Shown: positions 27,652 to 33,507 of the stretch, piece after piece
How positions within the stretch are numbered: the first letter of the stretch is position 1
Layout: every line of letters begins with the position of its first letter
Assembly (NCBI GenBank): GCA_018059165.1
Contig: JAGOYM010000006.1
Coordinates: forward strand, 1-33,507
Direction of reading: 5' to 3'
DNA from: Leptotrichiaceae bacterium
Lineage (GTDB): Bacteria; Fusobacteriota; Fusobacteriia; Fusobacteriales; Leptotrichiaceae
Length of the DNA stretch: 33,507 nt
The notes under the pieces: generated by a model
Told to the model about the DNA's origin: nothing
Databases searched by the model: none
What the model saw: the letters and a program-made list of their open reading frames with translations, nothing else
Program-made: the position numbers and the translations under genes

Positions 27652-27667
27652 ACACAACATATTGTGT
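27652..27667 (+). promoter_or_regulatory. NrdR box (ribonucleotide reductase repressor operator)
   Basis: ACACAACATATTGTGT is a palindrome matching 15 of 16 positions of the NrdR consensus. It lies ~20 bases downstream of the transcription start and 49 bases before nrdH. The RNA of this site, AACACAA-CATA-TTGTGTT plus a T run to 27673, could also form a weak terminator. Confidence 0.8.
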
Positions 27668-27715
27668 TTTTTTAATTAATTGTAACAAATAGAAATTCCG
27701 AAAAAGGAGAGAATT

Positions 27716-27955
27716 ATGAGAAAAATTATTAAGTTTGAGAAAAGTGATTGCAATCCATGTACAATGGTATCTGAGTTACTGGATAAGACAGGTATTCAAT
27801 ATGAAAAAGTAAATCCATTTGATGACCCTGAAAAAGCTGTGAAGCATAGAGTTAGAACAGTTCCAACAGTTATTTTGTTAGAAAATGAAGAAGAAATAAA
27901 AAGAACGATAGGATTCAACCCAGAAGAATTGAAAGAAATAGTAGAAATGCTATAA
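27716..27955 (+). CDS. nrdH: NrdH-like redoxin (thioredoxin fold)
   Basis: A 79-aa thioredoxin-fold protein that should supply electrons to the class Ib ribonucleotide reductase encoded downstream. The redox motif is CNPC at residues 12-15, and a cis-proline TVPTV lies near 49. Classical NrdH has CVQC or CMQC, so this one deviates, and by the motif alone it could be a small thioredoxin. Its place as first gene of nrdHIEF, 11 bases before nrdI, makes the NrdH role the best reading. The Shine-Dalgarno is AAGGAGAG. Confidence 0.85.
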   Translation: MRKIIKFEKSDCNPCTMVSELLDKTGIQYEKVNPFDDPEKAVKHRVRTVPTVILLENEEEIKRTIGFNPEELKEIVEML

Positions 27956-27966
27956 AGGAGCAACTT

Positions 27967-28341
27967 ATGATAATATACTATGATTCTAAAACAGGAAACG
28001 TTCAAAGGTTTATAGACAAATTAAATGATAAAAGGCCTGATTGGAAGTATATAAAAATAGCAAAAGACCTTCTTATTCAAGATGAAGGACACTTGATAAC
28101 ATATACAACAAACTTTGGTGTTATGCCAGAAGTTACAGAGGAATTTATGAAAATAAAAAGTAATAGAGATAAAATATTGTCTGCAAGTTCAAGTGGAAAT
28201 ATGAATTGGGGTCCATTATTTGGTATTGCAATAGATAAACTAAATGAGGAATATGGGACACCAAAAATAATGAAATTTGAATTGTCAGGTAAGAATAACG
28301 AAGTAGAGTATTTTATCAATGAAGTTGAAAATTGGAAATAA
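27967..28341 (+). CDS. nrdI: NrdI flavodoxin-like protein
   Basis: The FMN protein that provides the oxidant for assembling the dimanganese-tyrosyl radical cofactor of NrdF. The 124-aa protein starts with the FMN phosphate loop YYDSKTGNVQRF. It has the NrdI signatures TYTTNFGVMPE and SSSGNMNWGPLFGIA (the 50s-type glycine-rich loop), then ends with IAIDKLNEEYGTP and a short tail. An AAAGGAG site precedes ATG 27967. nrdE follows after a ~30-base gap. Its presence supports manganese loading of NrdF. Confidence 0.95.
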   Translation: MIIYYDSKTGNVQRFIDKLNDKRPDWKYIKIAKDLLIQDEGHLITYTTNFGVMPEVTEEFMKIKSNRDKILSASSSGNMNWGPLFGIAIDKLNEEYGTPKIMKFELSGKNNEVEYFINEVENWK

Positions 28342-28372
28342 AACAAATAAAAGATGAGAGAGAGTGGAAAAT

Positions 28373-30469
28373 ATGTCAAAAGTTAGTAAAAAGTGGATAT
28401 TTCTTAATAATGAGATAATGGTGAAAAAGAATGATGAGTTTCAATTAGATAAAGACAAAGATGCAGTTTACTCGTATTTTGTTGACTATGTTAATAAAAA
28501 TACAGTGTTTTTCCACAACTTAAAAGAAAAAATAGATTATTTAATCGAAAATGATTACTACATAGATTTTTATGCAATGTATTCAATTGAGCAAATAAAA
28601 AGTGTTTTTGAATTAGTATACGGTAAGAAATTTAGATTCCCATCATATATGAGTGCATCAAAATTTTATCAAAGTTACGCATTAAGAGATGATAGTGGAG
28701 AGAAATTCTTAGAAAGATATGAAGATAGAATTGCAATAGTTTCGCTTTACTTAGCTCAAGGAGATACAGCAAAAGCGTTAGAATATGCAGAAATGTTAAT
28801 CAATCAAGAATATCAACCTGCAACACCTACATTCTTAAATTCTGGTAAGAAAAGATCAGGAGAATTAGTATCTTGTTTTCTAGATGAAATAGGAGATAAT
28901 TTGAGTGGAATAGGATATGCATTTGATTCTTCAATGAAACTTTCTTCTATTGGTGGAGGAGTAGCACTTAATCTATCAAAATTAAGAGGTAGAGGAGAAG
29001 CTATCAAAGGCGTTGAAGGACGTGCTAGTGGAGTTCTTCCAATCATGAAAATATTAGAAGATATCTTTTCGTATGCCAATCAATTAGGGCAAAGAGCAGG
29101 AGCGGGAGCAGTATACTTAAATATTTTCCATTCAGATATTAACGAATTTTTAGATTGTAAAAAAATAAATGTAGATGAAAAAATCAGAATCAAATCATTA
29201 TCAATAGGGGTAATTGTACCAGATAAATTTATGGAATTAGCATCTCAAGATGAGCCATGCTACATATTCCACCCTCATACTGTTTACTTGGCATATGGAA
29301 TACCATTAGATGAGATGGATATGACAGAAATGTATGAGAAATTAGTAGATAATCCAGCAGTTAAGAAAAAAAGAATAAACCCAAGAGATTTACTTGTTAA
29401 GATTGCACAAACGCAAAAAGAAAGTGGATATCCTTACCTATTCTTTAAAGGAAATGCAAATAAAGAACATGCATTAAAAGAAATTGGTTCAGTGAAATTC
29501 TCAAATTTATGTACAGAAATAATGCAATTATCAGAAGTTTCGGATATTAATCCATATTATGAAGAAGATACAATAAAACGTGGAATATCTTGTAACTTAG
29601 GATCTTTAAATATTGTAACTGTAATGGAAAACAAAAGAATAAAAGAAGCAGTAAGAGCTGCGATGGACTCATTATCAATGGTATCGGATTTAACAGATAT
29701 CGCAATTGTTCCATCAGTGAAAAAAGCAAATGAAGAACTACATAGTGTTGGGTTAGGAGCAATGAATTTACACGGATTCTTTGCTAAAAACTACATGATG
29801 TACGAAAGTAAAGAAGCAATGGATTTTTGTAATGTTTTCTTTATGATGGTAAATTACTATTCACTAGAGAGATCAATGGAAATAGCTAAAGAAAAAGGTG
29901 AAGTATTTAAAGACTTCGAAAGATCAGAATATGCTAATGGAAATTATTTTAATAAATATATAAAAACTGAATATGCACCAAAAACAGATAAAGTAAGAGA
30001 ATTGTTTGAAGGACTTCATATACCAACTCCAGAAGATTGGGAGAACTTAAAAGTTCAGGTAATGGAACACGGAGTATATAATGCTTATAGAATGGCAATA
30101 GCACCAAATCAATCAACATCATATATTATGAGTTCTACAGCATCAGTAATGCCAATTGTAGATACTATAGAGGTTAGAGAATACGGAGATAGTACAACAT
30201 TCTATCCAATGCCTTATTTGACAAATGATAATTACTTCTTCTACAAATCAGCGTACGATATGGATCAATTAAATGTACTTAAATTGATGTCAGTTATACA
30301 ACGTCATGTAGATCAAGGAATATCAGTAATATTACATACTAAAGGAACAGATACAACAAGAGATCTAGCAAAATTATATATGTATGCTCATAAATTAGGA
30401 TTAAAAGCATTATATTATACAAGAACTAGAAAAACATTAATTGATGAATGTGTAACTTGTTCTGTTTAA
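28373..30469 (+). CDS. nrdE: Class Ib ribonucleoside-diphosphate reductase alpha subunit NrdE
   Basis: Reduces ribonucleoside diphosphates to deoxy forms. Numbered from ATG 28373 (698 aa), the redox pair is C168 (LVSCFLDE) and C408 (ISCNLGSLN). The radical-site motif NxCxE is N378-C380-E382, the electron-relay tyrosines are 681-682 (ALYYTRTR), and the mobile C-terminal pair is C693/C696 (CVTC), the site reduced by NrdH. There is no ATP-cone domain, typical of class Ib. GTG 28364 is an alternative start three codons earlier, but the purine-rich GAGAGAG site suits the ATG better. nrdF follows after 37 bases. Confidence 0.96.
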   Translation: MSKVSKKWIFLNNEIMVKKNDEFQLDKDKDAVYSYFVDYVNKNTVFFHNLKEKIDYLIENDYYIDFYAMYSIEQIKSVFELVYGKKFRFPSYMSASKFYQSYALRDDSGEKFLERYEDRIAIVSLYLAQGDTAKALEYAEMLINQEYQPATPTFLNSGKKRSGELVSCFLDEIGDNLSGIGYAFDSSMKLSSIGGGVALNLSKLRGRGEAIKGVEGRASGVLPIMKILEDIFSYANQLGQRAGAGAVYLNIFHSDINEFLDCKKINVDEKIRIKSLSIGVIVPDKFMELASQDEPCYIFHPHTVYLAYGIPLDEMDMTEMYEKLVDNPAVKKKRINPRDLLVKIAQTQKESGYPYLFFKGNANKEHALKEIGSVKFSNLCTEIMQLSEVSDINPYYEEDTIKRGISCNLGSLNIVTVMENKRIKEAVRAAMDSLSMVSDLTDIAIVPSVKKANEELHSVGLGAMNLHGFFAKNYMMYESKEAMDFCNVFFMMVNYYSLERSMEIAKEKGEVFKDFERSEYANGNYFNKYIKTEYAPKTDKVRELFEGLHIPTPEDWENLKVQVMEHGVYNAYRMAIAPNQSTSYIMSSTASVMPIVDTIEVREYGDSTTFYPMPYLTNDNYFFYKSAYDMDQLNVLKLMSVIQRHVDQGISVILHTKGTDTTRDLAKLYMYAHKLGLKALYYTRTRKTLIDECVTCSV

Positions 30470-30506
30470 TAGTTTATAGAAATGAAAATTTAGGAGGAAA
30501 TATATA

Positions 30507-31517
30507 ATGGCAGTTAAAGAAGTATATGAAGCAGTCAATTGGAACACACTAGATAATGATTATGTAGAAATGTTTTGGGAGCAAAACCTAAAGCAGTTTT
30601 GGATAGATACTGAGTACATCCCATCAAAAGATATAGATTCTTGGAATTCATTGGAACCAGAAATGAAAGAAGCATACAAAAAAGTCTTGGGAGGACTTAC
30701 ATTATTAGATACATTACAAAGTCACACTGGAATGCCAAAAGTAATAGATCATGTAGAATCATTACAATGTAAATCAGTATTATCGTTCATGTGTATGATG
30801 GAAACAATACATGCAAAATCGTATTCGACAATATTTACAACAGTAGCATCAACACCTGAAATAAATGAAATATTTTTATGGGTTAAAGAAAATGAGCATT
30901 TGCAATATAAAGCAAAAAGAATAGATGGATATTACCAAAAATTAGAAAATCCAAATGCAACAAGAAGAGAAGTATATATGGCATTAGTAGCTTCGGTATT
31001 TCTAGAAACATATTTATTCTATTCAGGATTTTTCTTACCATTATGGTTATCAGGTCAAGGACAAATGGTTGCATCAGCAGATATAATTAAGAAAATTATT
31101 GCAGATGAGTCAATTCATGGAGTATTTGTAGGCCTTTTATCGCAAGAGATTTTTGCTAAATTTACAGAAGAAGAAAAAGCAAGTGTAAGAAAAGAAATGA
31201 TAGATTTAATGCATGAATTATATGAAAATGAAGCTAAGTACACAGATGAAATATATGGTGAGATTTCACTAACTGGAGACGTTAAAGAATATATTAGATA
31301 TAATGCAAATAAAGCACTTATGAATTTAGGATTCCCAGAAGAATTTGAAGTTAAAGATGTTAATCCAATTGTATTAAATGGATTAAATGTAGAAACAACA
31401 CAACATGACTTTTTCTCTAAGAAATCAACTAATTATGAAAAAGCTCTAGAAGTTGTACACTTGCATGATGATGATTTCAATCTTGATGATGACATGGACT
31501 TAGATCTAGACATATAA
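30507..31517 (+). CDS. nrdF: Class Ib ribonucleoside-diphosphate reductase beta subunit NrdF
   Basis: Houses the metal-radical cofactor that starts catalysis in NrdE. All expected ligands are present: D68, E99, H102, E167, E201 and H204, with the radical tyrosine at Y106 (ETIHAKSYS). It is therefore the normal metal-containing form, not the metal-free variant known from some mollicutes and streptococcal relatives. The 336-aa chain ends in an unusually acidic tail (HDDDFNLDDDMDLDLDI), the part that docks on NrdE. The Shine-Dalgarno is AGGAGG. The stop TAA shares its last base with the yaaA start. Confidence 0.96.
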   Translation: MAVKEVYEAVNWNTLDNDYVEMFWEQNLKQFWIDTEYIPSKDIDSWNSLEPEMKEAYKKVLGGLTLLDTLQSHTGMPKVIDHVESLQCKSVLSFMCMMETIHAKSYSTIFTTVASTPEINEIFLWVKENEHLQYKAKRIDGYYQKLENPNATRREVYMALVASVFLETYLFYSGFFLPLWLSGQGQMVASADIIKKIIADESIHGVFVGLLSQEIFAKFTEEEKASVRKEMIDLMHELYENEAKYTDEIYGEISLTGDVKEYIRYNANKALMNLGFPEEFEVKDVNPIVLNGLNVETTQHDFFSKKSTNYEKALEVVHLHDDDFNLDDDMDLDLDI

Positions 31518-32230
31518 TGAGAATAATATTATCACCTAGTAAAACTAAGAAAATAAGTACTTATAGAGAAGAGCAAGTGAAAATACCTCAATACAACTCA
31601 AAGGCACAAAAAATAGCAAAAAAAATTGCTCGAATGTCTGTAAATGATATTTCAAAAAAATTCAAATTACCAATAGATAAATCAAAAGAACTAAAGAATT
31701 TTTATAAAAATTATGATGGTGAAGAATATGGGCATTCGCTGAAATCATACGATGGTTTAGCATTTAAGAATTTCCAGTCAATTGAAAAAGATTCGATATT
31801 CGAAGAAATGAAAGAAAGATTGGTTATACTATCTGCATTGTATGGCGTATTATCACCGACTGAAGGAATAAAAGACTATAGATTAGATATGGTAAATTCA
31901 ATATTTGATGATAAGTCGTTATATCAATTCTGGAAAAAAGAAATAAGCGATTATTTTAAAAATGATGATTTTGTAATAAATTTAGCATCAAAGGAGTATT
32001 CTAAAATGCTAGATAGTAGTAAATTATTGACAATTGAATTTTATGAAGAAAAAGATGGTGTATTAAAGCAAATAAGTGCAAACTCAAAGAAAATTAGAGG
32101 TGCAATGGCATACCATATTGTAAAAAATAAAATCATTTCAATTGAAGAAATAAGAAAGATAAAAATAGACGGTTATAAGTATCATAAAAAAGGATCAAAC
32201 GATAGAAATTTAATATTTATAAAGAAATAA
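31517..32230 (+). CDS. yaaA: Peroxide stress protein YaaA (DUF328)
   Basis: In E. coli, YaaA lowers free intracellular iron and limits damage during hydrogen peroxide stress. The 237-aa protein opens with the family hallmark MRIILSPSKTKKI. It also has the conserved ILSALYGVLSPTEGIKDYRLDM stretch (about 95-116), NLASKEYSKM and RGAMAYHIV near the end. The start overlaps the nrdF stop by one base, so it is translated together with the reductase. It closes the nrd operon in front of a bidirectional terminator. Confidence 0.94.
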   Translation: MRIILSPSKTKKISTYREEQVKIPQYNSKAQKIAKKIARMSVNDISKKFKLPIDKSKELKNFYKNYDGEEYGHSLKSYDGLAFKNFQSIEKDSIFEEMKERLVILSALYGVLSPTEGIKDYRLDMVNSIFDDKSLYQFWKKEISDYFKNDDFVINLASKEYSKMLDSSKLLTIEFYEEKDGVLKQISANSKKIRGAMAYHIVKNKIISIEEIRKIKIDGYKYHKKGSNDRNLIFIKK

Positions 32231-32231
32231 A

Positions 32232-32270
32232 ATCAGGTCAAATCCTCATTGTTGGATATGACCTGATCTT
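32232..32270. terminator. Bidirectional terminator between yaaA and the CapA-family gene
   Basis: ATCAGGTCA (32232-32240) pairs with TGACCTGAT (32259-32267), extended by inner ATCC/GGAT. CTTTTATT follows on the plus strand and an A-rich stretch on the left serves the minus strand. Confidence 0.85.
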
Positions 32271-32285
32271 TTATTCTACTAAAAT

Positions 32286-33380
32286 TTATTTTCTCTTTAT
32301 GATTCCATCATTTGAGACAACTAAACCATTTCCTTCTTTGAAGTCAGCTGCATTTAATTCTATTATTTTTTGAATTACAGATTTATTTGGATCAATTTTA
32401 GGTCCAAGACCACCTTTTGTTTGATATGTAGCAATTATTTTTCCTTCTTGGAAATCACCATTACTATTAATTGTAATTTTAAAGATAGGAGCTATTCCAC
32501 TTGGGCCTGATAAATTAAATTTACCAAATGTAGCAAAATTACCAGCACTATAAGAAATAAATTTATTTTTATATAATTCAATTGCACGTGTTACATGTGG
32601 ACCTTGTCCAAAAATAATATCTGCTCCAGAATCAATTGCAATATGCGCAAATTCATAGACATTAGATCGGTTCTCACCATAGAAAACCTCATTTTTCTTT
32701 GTTACATGTTGATGCTCATTACCTTCCGCGCCACCATGAAAAGAAACAATAAGAACATCTGATTGAGACTTAACTTTCTTAATAAGACTTTTTGCATATT
32801 CAATATCATTTATGTTAACTGTCCCAAGATTTGGAGCAAATGCAACAAACCCATATTTAATACCATCTTTCTCAATGAATGAATATTCAGCTTTATCTTT
32901 TACTCCAGCATATTTAATGTTAAGCGAATCAAGGTTTTTCATTGTCTGAATTCTACCTTCCAAACCGAAATCACCATTATGATTGTTTCCTATACTCATA
33001 AAATCAAATCCAGCATCTGATAAGTACTTACCATATTTTGATGGCATCCTAAACACATAACAAGCAGATGGATTACCACATGACTTTGGAGAACCGCCAT
33101 TATCAAAAAGTGTCCCTTCCAAATTTCCAAAAGTTAAATCTGAATCTTTTAAAATGCTAGATACATTTCTTAAAATATTAGAATCTCCTGATGGCAAAAG
33201 ACTAGGACTAGGATAATTGCTTCCAAGCATAATGTCTCCAACAGCAGTAATTGTAATGTTTTTTACAACTTTTGTTTTATTCTTTACGTTGTTTTTACTA
33301 TCTTTAGCGTTATCTTTTTGCTTTCCATTACAAGAAAATAAAAAAGAAACTGTAATTAAGAGTAGTATATATTTCTTCAT
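32286..33380 (-). CDS. CapA-family (PgsA-like) metallophosphatase lipoprotein
   Basis: A 364-aa exported lipoprotein. The signal peptide ends in lipobox LFSC with Cys 17, followed by a Lys/Asn/Asp linker to about residue 42. The CapA domain (Pfam PF09587, calcineurin-like fold) then shows AVGDIMLGSNYP, FGNLEGTLF, MSIGNNHNGDFG, FHGGAEGNEHQH and FGQGPHVTRA, which supply the metal ligands. Family members take part in poly-gamma-glutamate or other capsule synthesis, but this gene has no capB/capC neighbours, so a capsule role is not shown. ATG 33380 has a GGAGG site and a good promoter upstream. It stands alone, convergent with yaaA. Confidence 0.88.
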   Translation of the reverse strand: MKKYILLLITVSFLFSCNGKQKDNAKDSKNNVKNKTKVVKNITITAVGDIMLGSNYPSPSLLPSGDSNILRNVSSILKDSDLTFGNLEGTLFDNGGSPKSCGNPSACYVFRMPSKYGKYLSDAGFDFMSIGNNHNGDFGLEGRIQTMKNLDSLNIKYAGVKDKAEYSFIEKDGIKYGFVAFAPNLGTVNINDIEYAKSLIKKVKSQSDVLIVSFHGGAEGNEHQHVTKKNEVFYGENRSNVYEFAHIAIDSGADIIFGQGPHVTRAIELYKNKFISYSAGNFATFGKFNLSGPSGIAPIFKITINSNGDFQEGKIIATYQTKGGLGPKIDPNKSVIQKIIELNAADFKEGNGLVVSNDGIIKRK

Positions 33381-33417
33381 ATTAGTACCTCCATTTAGAT
33401 ATTAAATTGTTAGATAA

Positions 33418-33446
33418 ATAATAACAAATGGAATGCCAGAAGTCAA
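33418..33446 (-). promoter_or_regulatory. Promoter of the CapA-family gene
   Basis: On the minus strand TTGACT (33446-33441), 17-base spacer, TATTAT (33423-33418). The leader to ATG 33380 is about 30 bases. Confidence 0.8.
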
Positions 33447-33476
33447 ATAATACTGCTTTATTTAAGGTGTTAAATA

Positions 33477-33485
33477 TGATATAAT
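33477..33485 (+). promoter_or_regulatory. Extended -10 promoter reading out of the window
   Basis: TGATATAAT (TG at 33477-33478, TATAAT at 33480-33485), the same nonamer as at 13691-13699. The -35 is weak. Start near 33492; the transcript's gene lies beyond the window. Confidence 0.55.
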
Positions 33486-33507
33486 TCCCTAGTTAGTGTA
33501 GAAGAAC

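Noticed and set aside
27451-27660. 69-codon minus-strand frame in the gap before nrdH
   Set aside because: The sequence is almost only Phe, Tyr, Ile, Leu and Cys, as expected from AT-rich DNA read backwards. It has no ribosome site and crosses the nrd promoter and NrdR box.
30507-31517. NrdF as the metal-free variant
   Set aside because: All six metal ligands and the radical tyrosine are present.
33196-33420. 62-codon plus-strand frame inside the CapA-family gene (33217-33405)
   Set aside because: It is the reverse reading of a lipoprotein signal peptide and linker, which gives a falsely hydrophobic frame; no ribosome site.

Overview
The window is AT-rich bacterial DNA with tightly packed genes, TGA used as a stop and heavy AGA use for arginine, so it is not a UGA-Trp mollicute. 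The gene set is one mreB with no mreC/D beside it, a CIRCE-controlled hrcA-grpE-dnaK, class Ib nrdHIEF, a TyrZ-type tyrS and MutS2. Together with the very low GC this fits a fusobacterium of the Leptotrichia/Sneathia/Streptobacillus group. That placement is inference; no rRNA is present to settle it.

Layout. 1-5 kb: end of an unknown gene, tyrS with its terminator, an LtrA-family membrane protein, then mutS2 from its own promoter. 5-9.4 kb: ispD, cysS, mreB and a delta'-type DNA polymerase III gene (holB), all closely spaced. 9.4-9.9 kb: four tRNA genes (Val, Asp, Phe, Cys) with a promoter and a terminator. 9.9-13.7 kb: tmk-hisS-aspS. 13.7-13.9 kb: a ~207-nt structured RNA with its own promoter and U-tract, folding like 6S RNA. 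14-18 kb: a transsulfuration-type PLP enzyme, a complete polar amino acid (probably cystine) ABC importer and an HPP membrane protein. 18-20 kb: a small accessory island with a tandemly duplicated membrane-protein gene of unknown function, a coding remnant and an unknown 171-aa gene, bounded by a repeated 19-nt sequence next to each terminator. 20-21.5 kb, minus strand: a nitronate monooxygenase/FabK-like flavoprotein and an unknown 123-aa protein. 21.6-27.3 kb: hrcA-grpE-dnaK under a CIRCE operator, then an aldose-1-epimerase-like gene and dnaJ. 27.3-32.3 kb: nrdH-nrdI-nrdE-nrdF-yaaA behind a strong promoter with a near-perfect NrdR box. 32.3-33.4 kb, minus strand: a CapA-family lipoprotein; at the right edge a promoter points out of the window.

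Most of the window is core translation, replication, repair, chaperone and deoxynucleotide-supply machinery. tmk and nrdHIEF both feed dNTP synthesis, and yaaA overlapping nrdF suggests that peroxide/iron control is coupled to the class Ib reductase. The least explained parts are the structured RNA at 13.7 kb and the 18-20 kb island. No CRISPR array, prophage or intact insertion sequence was seen.
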